Translations under genes and position numbers: made by a program
From: Candidatus Peribacteria bacterium
GTDB taxonomy: Bacteria > Patescibacteriota > Gracilibacteria > Absconditabacterales > Absconditicoccaceae
Length of the DNA: 64,000 nucleotides
Reading direction: 5' to 3'
Assembly (NCBI GenBank): GCA_031276875.1
Contig: JAISMG010000038.1
Location: 1 to 64,000 of the forward strand
The notes under the pieces: generated by a model
The model's input: only the letters and a program-made list of their open reading frames with translations
Databases searched by the model: none
What the model was told of the DNA's origin: nothing
In this document: positions 47,677 to 56,178 of the stretch, in pieces
Layout of the letters: every line of letters starts with the position of its first letter
Numbering within the stretch: position 1 is the stretch's first letter

Positions 47677-47710
47677 AATTGTATTATACACAATTACTTT
47701 TCAATTTCAA
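47677..47710 (-). promoter_or_regulatory. pncA-pncB-nadM promoter with NrtR-type operator
   Basis: -35 TTGAAA (47705-47710), 16-nt spacer, -10 TATAAT (47683-47688). The -10 lies inside the palindrome AATTGT...ACAATT (47677-47695), so a bound repressor would block RNA polymerase. Confidence 0.75.
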
Positions 47711-47742
47711 GACTTTTTTCTGGAAAAAATTAAAAATAAACA

Positions 47743-47772
47743 AAAGCCCGTAAGTAGTTAACCACGGGCTTT
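47743..47772. terminator. Terminator after the VWA gene
   Basis: AAAGCCCGT-AAGTAGTTAACC-ACGGGCTTT with flanking A/T runs, 38 nt past the stop of the VWA gene. It ends the PP2C-kinase-hydrolase-VWA transcript. Confidence 0.8.
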
Positions 47773-47809
47773 AAATTAAACAATATACTTGAGGAAAAAA
47801 ATTCCTCTT

Positions 47810-48586
47810 TTATCCACCAAACCCACCGAGGCTGGTTTGGCTAAACAGAGCAACACTCTGTGAAGCTCTCACTGCTGACTGACTAAAAACCTGAAAGGCC
47901 TTTCTAATATCAGATGGATTTGAAGCTGCTGTTAATACCCACTGATCAGGAATTCCCATTTCAGCAAATATTTTACGGAAATCACAATCTCCATTATCAA
48001 ATCCCATAGCTGAAATGATGTGTTCTTCTGTCCGAAGCATATCAGACACAATTTTCTTTACATCATTGGCTGTTGAAGTTCGAGAATGACAATCTTCACC
48101 ATCAGTCAAAATCAGCGTAATTGTACGCACCTGAATACCATTATTTTTGAAGTCCTGAGACTTCGAAATAACAGTCGCAAGTAATTTTGCAGTTTCATCA
48201 AATAGTGGAGTACCACCATTTGGGTCATAATTCTGAGAAGTCATCTCAGGTACTAAACTCAACGGCGTGTAAGGATACAGCACCGTACCATTTAAGTAGC
48301 GATTCACTACTTCAATATTGTCCTGCTGTTTACTTTCTTTGAGAGACTTAATCAAAAGATTATGACCATCACGAACCGCCTGAGCATTCCCAGCAAATCG
48401 AATTGAACCTGAATCATCAACCAACACATTGAGTAAGATGACTTCACTAGATCGTATCGAATCCACTGGAATCCCTAATCCCTCTTGGATTGTTTGTCCC
48501 AAATCGGGAATTTTTGTCAATGCATCCAATGAACCTTGGGAAATATCTCCCTCATTGAAAGCATTCTTTAATAAATCTATTGACAT
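47810..48586 (-). CDS. VWA-domain protein (TerY-like)
   Basis: 258 aa consisting mainly of a von Willebrand A domain: MIDAS motif VDDSGSI, NGGTPLFDET and TLILTDGEDCHS. The C-terminus is Ser/Phe/Gly-rich (SLGGFGG). Strong Shine-Dalgarno AAAGGAGGATAAATT precedes the ATG. No internal TGA. Last gene of the PP2C-kinase-hydrolase-VWA cassette; TerY-type VWA proteins pair with PP2C and kinase partners in tellurite-resistance-associated stress systems. Confidence 0.85.
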   Translation of the reverse strand: MSIDLLKNAFNEGDISQGSLDALTKIPDLGQTIQEGLGIPVDSIRSSEVILLNVLVDDSGSIRFAGNAQAVRDGHNLLIKSLKESKQQDNIEVVNRYLNGTVLYPYTPLSLVPEMTSQNYDPNGGTPLFDETAKLLATVISKSQDFKNNGIQVRTITLILTDGEDCHSRTSTANDVKKIVSDMLRTEEHIISAMGFDNGDCDFRKIFAEMGIPDQWVLTAASNPSDIRKAFQVFSQSAVRASQSVALFSQTSLGGFGG

Positions 48587-48614
48587 AATTTATCCTCCTT
48601 TATTAAAATTTTTA

Positions 48615-49640
48615 TTACATTAATTTACCTGTATCCACTCCCGGCCATTGGTCGATGGGAGTGATTGACTTAACTAAATGCATTCCTGCACTTTCAAAGC
48701 TCTTAAAAGCCTGATTACCTTGTTGGGTAAAATCAATAACGTTCGGTATGATTACCGGAGACGTGCAATCTTCCAAAAGATAGACTTTGGATGCTAACGC
48801 CGGATCTTTCGCCTGAATTTCTGTAAGCAAATCTTCAATAGAAAACGCTACACAATGCGACTTGGCTTGTCCACCAATTATCACAATGTCATAATTTAAA
48901 AGCGTCTCTATAAAACGAGCATTCTTTTGGGCGATAGATGATCCATCCGCAGTATTTAACACCTCGGGACTCAGTACCGAGTAATTTTCCGTCAGCGGAT
49001 TTCCACCCTTTATTTCAATACCTGGCTGCGAATTGCGAGCAATGGTATGAAAGAAGATTGCTTCTTCAAATAGTGGAATTAAAGCGTGTCCAATTCCACC
49101 AAGCATTGCGTGATAGTCCCAAATAATGAGACTATACTTTCCGTTTTTTTCAAGCGTTTCCGTGTAATGGATAACGTGTCTTTTTAAAGAAGTATAGCTC
49201 ACATTTAGAGCACCAGCCACCGCCGGATTAACAGCATATTTTCCACTCTTCAAGTCTGCAGATGAAATCACTGTATTTGGTTTTACCAAATCACCATTTT
49301 CATCAATAAAAAATAAAGAATGAAAAATCTGCATTGACGTATGTGTATCCATCGTCGGGAAAATCTTGGTGATATATCCCAAATTACGATAGATAAACTC
49401 TGAAAAACGTTTGGTATCTTCCGGTGCATTTTGAACATAAAGTTCATGTCCCGGAATACCAAATGTTATCTGCATATCGATAGGCATCACAGCAATTTTG
49501 TATTTGTCTGTAGCCGCATTCGTTATGCCTTCAGCTTTTTTAAAAGCTGTTGCTTGGTTTGCTAACCCTGCATAGTCTACTCTGTAAACTAGGCCAGCCT
49601 TACTAGGGTCATAATGACCCGGAATTTTAAATTCTTTCAT
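48615..49640 (-). CDS. Isochorismatase-superfamily (nicotinamidase-like) hydrolase
   Basis: 341 aa, longer than typical members (180-250). The catalytic triad is visible: Asp in VMPIDMQITF, Lys in IEIKGGNP, Cys in GGQAKSHCVAF. IFPTMDTHTSMQIFH may carry metal ligands. It resembles large nicotinamidase-like hydrolases of unknown substrate. No internal TGA; stop TAA. No Shine-Dalgarno is evident before its ATG, unlike two of its neighbours. Its place within the kinase/phosphatase/VWA cassette and next to the NAD genes suggests a nicotinamide- or NAD-linked signal, but that is inference. Confidence 0.75.
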   Translation of the reverse strand: MKEFKIPGHYDPSKAGLVYRVDYAGLANQATAFKKAEGITNAATDKYKIAVMPIDMQITFGIPGHELYVQNAPEDTKRFSEFIYRNLGYITKIFPTMDTHTSMQIFHSLFFIDENGDLVKPNTVISSADLKSGKYAVNPAVAGALNVSYTSLKRHVIHYTETLEKNGKYSLIIWDYHAMLGGIGHALIPLFEEAIFFHTIARNSQPGIEIKGGNPLTENYSVLSPEVLNTADGSSIAQKNARFIETLLNYDIVIIGGQAKSHCVAFSIEDLLTEIQAKDPALASKVYLLEDCTSPVIIPNVIDFTQQGNQAFKSFESAGMHLVKSITPIDQWPGVDTGKLM

Positions 49641-49668
49641 TTTGAATTTGTTTTAAAAAATTTAACAT

Positions 49669-51531
49669 TTACTTTATTGAAATAAGATTTATTTTTTGTT
49701 TACTCACTACATAGATACCTTGTGGGGATACTATGAGCTGAGAATACTGATTAACATAAGATGCTGTATCACTAAAAACTTTCGTTTCCAAATTTCCACT
49801 AGCATCTATGCTAAGACGGATAACACCATCATTACTTGGACAGAAAAGAAATCCACCTACTGCAGATTTTCCTTTAATCTGATCAAGCCAAGAAGTATCA
49901 CCCTGTTCATTAGTTATATCAAGCAAAACTTTCCCCTGTGCATTAAGAATAATGCAATGATTGATATATTTTGCCTGATATTTAGTAGAGAGCAAAAGCC
50001 AAGCTCTTGTCTCACTAAGATAACATTTTGCATCAATAATTTCTCCCTTGATGAAAGGAAGTTGCAAGCTATCATTGATAACTCTACGTCCTTTTTCAAA
50101 GATAAACCCTTGCAAAATGTGCCCTGCTTTGTACATCCCAAAACCGAAACTGGCTCCTGACCAAATCAAGGTTTGATCAGCGATACCTTCCCCAACTTTT
50201 GTGGGGGTGTATTCTAACCCCAAAGGATTAGCGTGCTGAATTACCCCATTTACAACCCAGAAAAGGTCATTTTCTGTAGTGGAAAAGATGGGAACATTTC
50301 CGACACAATCCACAGAAAGTTTGGACATCGTGCCATTTTTGCAATATTGCACCGTAGTGGCTTTGGCAAAAACCGTAGCCGACCCTTGCAACGCAAAATG
50401 CAACTCTCTATCCAATTCTCCTGTACAAATTATTTCAGACGTTTCTCTTTTGTATTCACCGTTTTCGTGGTACAAATAACATAATTTTCCATTGTGGAAG
50501 GCGACACTCATAATGACGCCAACTGTTTTGAATACTTCGTGTACTTGTATATTTCCACTACTTACCGCGATAGGAATAATTATTCCCACACTACATATCG
50601 GACAATGCATTCTTGCGTGCTGTATCCCACATTTGGGACAAGTTTGCCAATGCATTGAAGATAAGAGTTGTAGAGGAAATTCTCCACGTCTATCGTGAAT
50701 AAATACTTCTTCAAAATGCTGCATCAGTTTCTCCGGCAAGACTTTATAGTCATAAGCGTGCTTAGGATAAATGACTTCCGGATGAAATACCGTAATGCGA
50801 TTTTTAGGTCGCAATTGCTGTTTCACCCTTTTTGAAGTGTCATTAGGTTTATAAACACCTCCATACGGATCCACGAAGAGCAAGGTTTTGAATAATAAAG
50901 CATTGAATGCATACCAATCCCCGAAAGGATTATGCGGCTTAGTCATTGTCCAAATCCCATTTTGAAGACCACACAAAAGCGGGTCAACAAATTTTTCTGT
51001 ATACATCGTGGACAGAAACCCTTCAAATTGCCAACTGTCAGTATCTATCCAGTATGCTTCATTTCCTTTCACGAGAATATTCATATCATTAAAATCTCCA
51101 ATCACAACTCCGTGCTGATGAACAGCCTTTAAAGTCTGATGAAGATGAATAAAAATATCTCTAATCTCATTATTGGAAATATTTTTGCTTTCCCGAAACT
51201 GTAAGTCTCCGTAGGTTAACAGAGTTTCCGCTTTGATAAATGACATTACATAGCCAACAATTTCTCCTTGACTATCTGTCAACAACGCTTTGGGTCCAAT
51301 CACATTAGCTGGTAAACCAGAGGGAAAAGCTGAAAGCTTTTGTCTGATTAATGATAATCTGATTTTTGCCGCCTGTTGCTCCGAAGAGGAACCCGCATAA
51401 TACGGGTCATTGGGCTGACGATAGAGTTTTGCAACTAACCCGCCACCAATGGCATACACAACTGCCTCTTGACCTGCTCCAATTTCTTGGAGCGAAGTGA
51501 GAGGCTTTCCATTACAAAACACTTGTTTCAT
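49669..51531 (-). CDS. Ser/Thr protein kinase-like protein with zinc ribbon
   Basis: 620 aa. The kinase domain comprises residues about 10-290: glycine-rich loop EIGAGQEAVVYAIGGG, Lys in LVAKLYRQ, catalytic loop HGVVIGDFNDMNILV (HRD replaced by IGD) and WIDTDSW in place of DFG. A zinc ribbon CPKCGIQ...HCPIC lies at about 297-312, then about 300 residues of beta-rich C-terminal repeats. This is the TerY-P-type kinase layout. A near-perfect Shine-Dalgarno AAAGGAGGTTAAAGT precedes the ATG, which overlaps the TGA of the PP2C gene (ATGA). No internal TGA in 620 codons. Confidence 0.85.
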   Translation of the reverse strand: MKQVFCNGKPLTSLQEIGAGQEAVVYAIGGGLVAKLYRQPNDPYYAGSSSEQQAAKIRLSLIRQKLSAFPSGLPANVIGPKALLTDSQGEIVGYVMSFIKAETLLTYGDLQFRESKNISNNEIRDIFIHLHQTLKAVHQHGVVIGDFNDMNILVKGNEAYWIDTDSWQFEGFLSTMYTEKFVDPLLCGLQNGIWTMTKPHNPFGDWYAFNALLFKTLLFVDPYGGVYKPNDTSKRVKQQLRPKNRITVFHPEVIYPKHAYDYKVLPEKLMQHFEEVFIHDRRGEFPLQLLSSMHWQTCPKCGIQHARMHCPICSVGIIIPIAVSSGNIQVHEVFKTVGVIMSVAFHNGKLCYLYHENGEYKRETSEIICTGELDRELHFALQGSATVFAKATTVQYCKNGTMSKLSVDCVGNVPIFSTTENDLFWVVNGVIQHANPLGLEYTPTKVGEGIADQTLIWSGASFGFGMYKAGHILQGFIFEKGRRVINDSLQLPFIKGEIIDAKCYLSETRAWLLLSTKYQAKYINHCIILNAQGKVLLDITNEQGDTSWLDQIKGKSAVGGFLFCPSNDGVIRLSIDASGNLETKVFSDTASYVNQYSQLIVSPQGIYVVSKQKINLISIK

Positions 51532-52379
51532 ACTTTAACCTCCTTTAGTGTAATTAATGTCGTATCATCAGGAAGTAATCCAGGGAAACGTTGGATATTT
51601 CTTCCCTCCCAATCAATACGCCTTTTTTCTGTATTGATCACAGTAAGTTTATTTCGCATCCAAATAGGATTAGTAAAATAAATATCCTCTGACCAAAACT
51701 GATCAATTGATCCAATCAATGTTTCTTGAGCTGGCAAAGGTCTCTCTGCCAAATTCACTAAATCACCAACTCCATCCGTCCCTATCATCAGAGAATGTAC
51801 CTCTGAAGTCGGGATAATCAGATTGCGTTGAATCTGTAACAACGTGGCATCACTATCCGTAATCTCGCTACCGGTCAAACCATACACCAGATACGGGGGT
51901 TTATTGTCCTCAAAGGGACCAATTTCTTGGAGTCCGCCATTGATGGCAAAAAACCCATCTCCACAGGAAAAGATACACGTAGTATCTTCCCGTACCACTA
52001 CACCAACTAAGGTTGCTAGAAAATAATCCCGCAGGACACTCCACCAATCTTCCCCCATTGTCTGGGCAATTAAGCGAATTCTAGCTAACACATCGTGGCG
52101 AATTTCTTCCCACCATTGTGCACAATGGAATAATTTTTCGCTTTCTATTTTTTTCCCTCGTTTAAGATATTCTGCTACACAATGAGCAAAAATCGTCGAA
52201 AGAATCCTGCTTCCCACTTCAGAATGCTTTGTAGATCCACAACCGTCTGAAACGATAGCAACCACAAACTCCTCCGTAAAAAGCCAGTGAAAGAAATCTT
52301 GATTATTTATTCCACGTTTCACGTGAGTAGTGCCAGCAACTGAAGCACCGGCAATTTCAAATTTTTTCATTATCTCCAT
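51528..52379 (-). CDS. PP2C-family protein phosphatase ending on TGA
   Basis: 283 aa. PP2C motifs in order: VAIVSDGCGSTKHSE, IFSCGDGFFAIN, LMIGTDGVGDL and LPDDTTLITL. No internal TGA. The frame meets TGA at 51528-51530, inside the ATGA that starts the kinase gene. By code 25 this would be Gly and add 23 residues (to a TAG at about 51459) that look nothing like PP2C. The family end and the ATGA coupling show that TGA was the original stop. Start 52379, or ATG 52370, which has GGAG just upstream. Confidence 0.88.
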   Translation of the reverse strand: MEIMKKFEIAGASVAGTTHVKRGINNQDFFHWLFTEEFVVAIVSDGCGSTKHSEVGSRILSTIFAHCVAEYLKRGKKIESEKLFHCAQWWEEIRHDVLARIRLIAQTMGEDWWSVLRDYFLATLVGVVVREDTTCIFSCGDGFFAINGGLQEIGPFEDNKPPYLVYGLTGSEITDSDATLLQIQRNLIIPTSEVHSLMIGTDGVGDLVNLAERPLPAQETLIGSIDQFWSEDIYFTNPIWMRNKLTVINTEKRRIDWEGRNIQRFPGLLPDDTTLITLKEVKV

Positions 52380-52461
52380 ATTTTATTTATATTAATTTTA
52401 CCAATTTATAATTGACTTTTATGTTAAAGATCTCATCCCAGATTTTCATCTGACGGGTTTT

Positions 52462-52498
52462 ATTATAACGTAGTAGTAGTAGTACAAAGTCAAGTCAA
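52462..52498 (-). promoter_or_regulatory. Possible second promoter of the PP2C cassette with triplet-repeat spacer
   Basis: Minus-strand TTGACT boxes (52488-52498) and TATAAT (52462-52467) are separated by a spacer of about 20 nt made largely of a CTA/TAG triplet repeat (52471-52482). A change in triplet number would change the spacing. Confidence 0.35.
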
Positions 52499-52534
52499 TT
52501 TTGACTTTTTTTTATTTTTTATCACTACTAAAAT

Positions 52535-52551
52535 ATTGTACTATATACAAT
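52535..52551. promoter_or_regulatory. NrtR-type operator, gene-proximal copy
   Basis: ATTGTACTATATACAAT, same palindrome type as 47559-47575, upstream of the PP2C cassette. Confidence 0.6.
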
Positions 52552-52656
52552 AAGTAGTGAGTAAAAAAAATTCTCTTCATTTATGATATAACTGTTAAAG
52601 ACCATCTTATACGGAATTTTCCGCAATGTTCTCGTCTAAGAAAGAAACCTTTACTT

Positions 52657-52701
52657 GATGAACGGCGTGTTCTCTGTCCGTCGGAATCACCTCCATCCAT
52701 T
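52657..52701 (-). promoter_or_regulatory. Conserved 45-nt leader element, copy 2
   Basis: Same element as at 47605; minus strand, between the promoter at 52727 and the PP2C cassette. It differs from copy 1 at the AGAGAAC/TGTGAAT loop positions and by one base at the stem end. Confidence 0.65.
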
Positions 52702-52726
52702 CACATATTCTTTCTCTTTCTAGAAC

Positions 52727-52760
52727 AATTGTATTATACACAATAAGTAGTTAATTTCAA
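52727..52760 (-). promoter_or_regulatory. NrtR-type promoter of the PP2C-kinase-hydrolase-VWA cassette
   Basis: -35 TTGAAA (52755-52760), 16-nt spacer, -10 TATAAT (52733-52738) inside AATTGTATTATACACAAT. Same layout as the pncA and nadE promoters. Confidence 0.7.
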
Positions 52761-52812
52761 GAGAAAATGTATTTTTTACATTTAGTAGGTAAGAATTGTA
52801 AAATAATACAAA

Positions 52813-52841
52813 AAAGGTATAAGAAATTTTCCTATACCTTT
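52813..52841. terminator. Terminator of the 188-aa gene
   Basis: AAAGGTATA-AGAAATTTTCC-TATACCTTT with flanking A/T runs, about 60 nt past the TAA at 52900. Confidence 0.75.
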
Positions 52842-52899
52842 CTTCATTGTGTTAGAAAAAATTAGAATTTTAAGTTGTAATATCTATATTAGCAATCCC

Positions 52900-53466
52900 T
52901 TATTTTTTTGTTCAAGGAAAAGGTGATTTTATTCTATAGGATAGAGAATTGGTGCCTTGTCTATAATCAACAACACCGTTATATACTTCTCCCTCTTCTC
53001 CTCAAAGATATTTTTTATTCCGCCATTCACGTATTACGTTACCATATGACCACGTATCATATAGTACCTCTATAGTTATCCATGTATAATGTTCTAAATC
53101 TTTATCTGGTGGAATGATTTCTTTACAAGTTTCATTAAATATACATATAACATCTTCTTTAGTGAATTTTTCCATCTCATTTAATATTTTTTCTGCAATA
53201 CGTGCAATTTTTATAGAGAAATCTATACATTCAGTTCTTCATACAAATTTCTTATTTATCTTTGTAGCTGCATCTTTTGATACCAAAGATATGACAGGAG
53301 CACTTTCTAATAAATCAGAAACACGTTTACGATAGTGTTCCATGATTTTTGCATTTCTGGCATCTCTTTCACGTAAGTGTTTTTCTATATCTGCTATTTG
53401 CTCCGCTGCTCAACCAGAGTGTTTTTCTTGTATAGAATTTTGGTGAGTAAATATTTTTTTTCACAT
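52900..53466 (-). CDS. Hypothetical protein (188 aa)
   Basis: Readable only under code 25: five TGA-Gly codons, including codon 2. Soluble; the N-terminal 60 residues are helical and charged (EKHLRERDARNAKIMEHYRK). The middle is SLVSKDAATKINKKF, then a helical acidic part, then an aromatic end (YTWITIEVLYDTWSYG). No family recognised. It has its own NrtR-type promoter, leader element and terminator, so it belongs to the same regulon. The TGAs mark it as native, unlike the adjacent PP2C cassette. Confidence 0.75.
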
Positions 53467-53570
53467 AATGAATTAAGATAAAAGATAAAATTTATTATAA
53501 TAGTATAACGATATAACAATAAAAAGCAACTTTTAGATGACTTTTTTCATTTTTTTATCACTACTAAAAT

Positions 53571-53587
53571 ATTGCACAATATACAAT
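53571..53587. promoter_or_regulatory. Degenerate NrtR-type operator, gene-proximal copy
   Basis: ATTGCACAATATACAAT. One half-site is altered (ATTGC for ATTGT) relative to the other copies. Confidence 0.5.
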
Positions 53588-53685
53588 GAGTAAAAAAATT
53601 TCTCTTCATTTATGATATAGCTGTTAAAGACCATCTTATACGGAATTCTCCGCAATGTTCTCGTCTGAGAAAGAAACTTTTACTT

Positions 53686-53730
53686 GATGAACGGCGTGTT
53701 CTCAGTCCGTCGGAATCACCTCCATCCATT
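53686..53730 (-). promoter_or_regulatory. Conserved 45-nt leader element, copy 3
   Basis: Same element as at 47605 and 52657, in the leader of the 188-aa gene. The internal MEVIPTD frame contains a TGA here (Gly) where the other copies have TGT or AGA. Confidence 0.65.
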
Positions 53731-53755
53731 CACATATTCTTTCTCTTTCTGGAAC

Positions 53756-53789
53756 AATTGTATTATACACAATAAGTTGTTAATTTCAA
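53756..53789 (-). promoter_or_regulatory. NrtR-type promoter of the 188-aa gene
   Basis: -35 TTGAAA (53784-53789), 16-nt spacer, -10 TATAAT (53762-53767) within AATTGTATTATACACAAT. Confidence 0.7.
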
Positions 53790-53841
53790 GAGAAAATGTA
53801 TTTTTTACATTTAGTAGGTAAGAAGTAAGAAACAATACAAA

Positions 53842-53871
53842 AAAGGTATAAGAAATTTTCCTATACCCTTT
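53842..53871. terminator. Terminator of the 141-aa gene
   Basis: AAAGGTATA-AGAAATTTTCC-TATACC(C)TTT with A/T runs, 20 nt past the TAA at 53891. Confidence 0.7.
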
Positions 53872-53890
53872 TTCATTACGTTAAAGAAAA

Positions 53891-54316
53891 TTAGAATTCA
53901 TAATTTTTCTTTAACTCTCGTTCTGTTTGAACCCAGCAATCGTCAAGGTCAGCTTCACCAGCTTTTTCATTATAGCAACGATAAGCTGCTTCCTTAACAT
54001 AATAGTCCATAACCCCATCTTTTGTTTTGATAGAGATTATCTTGCCAATCGGCAATAACTCTTCATCAACCCAAATTGGAACCTTATCAAACAAATTAGG
54101 TCCAACTTTACTCCATCCAATAGGAGCCTTTTTCTCCTTATTTGGCTGAACCAAATGGGAAACAGACAACTCTTCTTCCTCATTTACTTTAAGAAAAGCC
54201 CCATCAGGAGCATTCTGAAAATTTCCTGGACCCCATTCACTTGATTTGTCTATCGTGATGGGAGATGGACAGAATAGAAAGAAAACATTTCTTTGTTTTG
54301 AAAACACTTTTTTCAT
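53891..54316 (-). CDS. Hypothetical protein (141 aa)
   Basis: No TGA codon. N-terminus KKVFSKQRNVFFLFCPSPIT is moderately hydrophobic and could be a weak signal. The rest is soluble with the motifs GWSKVGPNLFDKVPIWVDEE and AYRCYNEKAGEADLDDCW. Family not recognised. Downstream of the fusion gene ending at 54478 but separated by a 160-bp AT-rich gap, so its transcription may be separate. Confidence 0.6.
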   Translation of the reverse strand: MKKVFSKQRNVFFLFCPSPITIDKSSEWGPGNFQNAPDGAFLKVNEEEELSVSHLVQPNKEKKAPIGWSKVGPNLFDKVPIWVDEELLPIGKIISIKTKDGVMDYYVKEAAYRCYNEKAGEADLDDCWVQTERELKKNYEF

Positions 54317-54477
54317 TTTTATAAAACTTTAATTTTGCTTACTTAATTAAGGCATCAGCTTTCCTTTTTTTTATTTATAAGGAATATAGTATAACTAATA
54401 ATAATACAAAATCAATAGAAAATATTCACAAACTTATTAAAATATTATATAGTAATACAAACAAGAAGAAAAAGTAA

Positions 54478-56178
54478 TTATAATAAAGGTTTTTCTGCGA
54501 TTAAGAAAACATTGGTAGGAGGATACTCTAATGCAACAAGGTTTTCTTTTCCATTCTCCTCTACATTTTCTTCGAAAATCTCTACTTTTCCTTTTCGTAC
54601 ATTATCTATCAGTCGAGGATTAGTATAAGATGTACTATCGGAATGTAAAGTAAATCCTGCTTTTTCTAGCATTTCTTTCCAATCTGAAAATGCAAAATCA
54701 CAAAATCTTTCGTGCATTTCAGATTCTCGATTACCAGTATATTCTTTTTTGGACATAAATTCACAAATAGATGCATACGATGCTTTGATATATTGTTTTC
54801 CAGCTTTTTCTACTTTTTCATAGGAAATTTGATCGTTTTCTTCTTTTCTAAAGTCTTGAGCAAAACGAAGAAATCTCTCATAGGTAGAAAGACTTTCCAA
54901 ATGATTTTTCAATGCTGTTTTATACATCTCATAATTATTCTTTTTTAAGTCCTCACTAGGTGCAGGATGAGGTTCCTTTCCATCAGTCTGAGAAAATGCC
55001 GCCAAAACCATTTTATTGCCTTCTTCAGGTCATACAACATCCACATTAATTCGTCTACCTCAAGGTTTCAACTGAGTAAAAAGCAGATGAATCATTTTTT
55101 CTAATGCTTGTTTGGACTGATAAGAATACACTTCGTGCGTAAGAGAAAAACTGGTAAAAATATCTATAAAATTTTCTCTAAAAATCTGATTATCTACTAC
55201 ATTTTTTTGCAAAAAGAAGACACTATCATTTTTGAAATACTGACCACTTTCCTTTCTCTTGATACATTCGTCATACAATATTCTTGCTACTTCAATCCCA
55301 TAAAAATCAGCATTCTGTTGTAATGTTGGATTTTTCGTCATTTGCTCAATGAGAGAACCTGAACAACATCCAATATCAACAATTTTACCGGGATAAAGAT
55401 ACTTTTTAATCTGTGCATATTTTCTTTCTGCTCCATCATCAAAAGATCTGAGATATTCCCTATAATCTCTCGTAGAAGTTAAATCTCCATCTCCTCCCAA
55501 AAGTCCATCTTCAAAAAGATTACGAATATAAGGAACTAATTGGTAGGTTTCATAGAGTTTCCTAGTACTTTTACTAACTTTATCTAATACGTTATCATCC
55601 ACATTTCGATAAGAACCATTTTTTGCTAATGTAACTAAATATTCTACCCATTCCCAAGGTCTTTCTGCTAAATATTCTGGTTGTTCTAAGGTTCACGGTT
55701 TTAGTTCTGCAGGTAAAATTTGGTATCACAGACGTTGAAACTGCTTAATCACATTGGGAGTTGAAGTCATCACCACCATATTTTCTGGTGTAAAATTAAA
55801 ACGTCCCTGACTTTCCACATAAATTTTTTTGATCATATACTCTGCAAAATGATCTGAGACAGGAATATCATCAATAGGATATTGAAACGTGCTCACAGGT
55901 AATGTTTGTCCAAAACGATCTAAAAGCATTGTCCTTTTAGACAAATCCAAAGGATTTCTTTTGGTTCCGCTATGATTTGCTGAAGTAATAGCAAAAATCA
56001 CATTAGCAGCTTTTTTTCCTTGTTGGAAATTAAGAGGAGTATTTTGTACGGATAAACTCTGACATAACTCTTTAGCTACAACTTTTTCAATATACTGTTC
56101 CCAATAAGTAGTAGTCAGATGATGTCTCCCCGGAACAAGAATACTAACTTCTGGCATATATATATCTTTTTCTGACAT
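54478..56178 (-). CDS. Nucleotidyltransferase-like / SAM methyltransferase fusion protein
   Basis: 566 aa in one frame through TGAs at 55726-55728, 55687-55689, 55060-55062 and 55030-55032. Residues 1-150 resemble the NadM/NMNAT class: SILVPGRHHLTTTYWEQYI in place of GRFxPxHxGH, TSANHSGTKRNPLDLSKRTM (cf. NadM GSANKSxTxxNPFxxxER) and VVMTSTPNVIKQ. From about 230 on is a class I methyltransferase, motif I VDIGCCSGSLIEQM. The HxGH motif is degenerate. It follows nadE under the same NrtR-type promoter, so a role in NAD or nicotinate chemistry is likely, but the reaction is unknown. Start 56178; 56157 is possible. Confidence 0.7.

Larger units (their letters stand above)
52503..52878. repeat. Direct repeat of an intergenic unit, copy A
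   Basis: About 360 bp closely matching 53539-53899. The unit contains (minus-strand order) a terminator, NrtR-type promoter, 45-nt leader element, a GCGGAAAATTCCG-like hairpin and a second operator. The two copies bracket the gene 52900-53466. Confidence 0.9.
53539..53899. repeat. Direct repeat of an intergenic unit, copy B
   Basis: Matches 52503-52878 over nearly its whole length with scattered substitutions. It contains the promoter, leader element and operator that serve the 52900-53466 gene and the terminator of the 53891-54316 gene. Confidence 0.9.

Noticed and set aside
49669-51531. Insertion-sequence ends around the PP2C cassette
   Set aside because: I found no transposase, terminal inverted repeats or target duplication. 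Only the native intergenic repeats flank it.
47605-53730. TPP riboswitch
   Set aside because: Only one of three leader copies has CTGAGA, the rest of the TPP core is missing, and the genes served are NAD-related.
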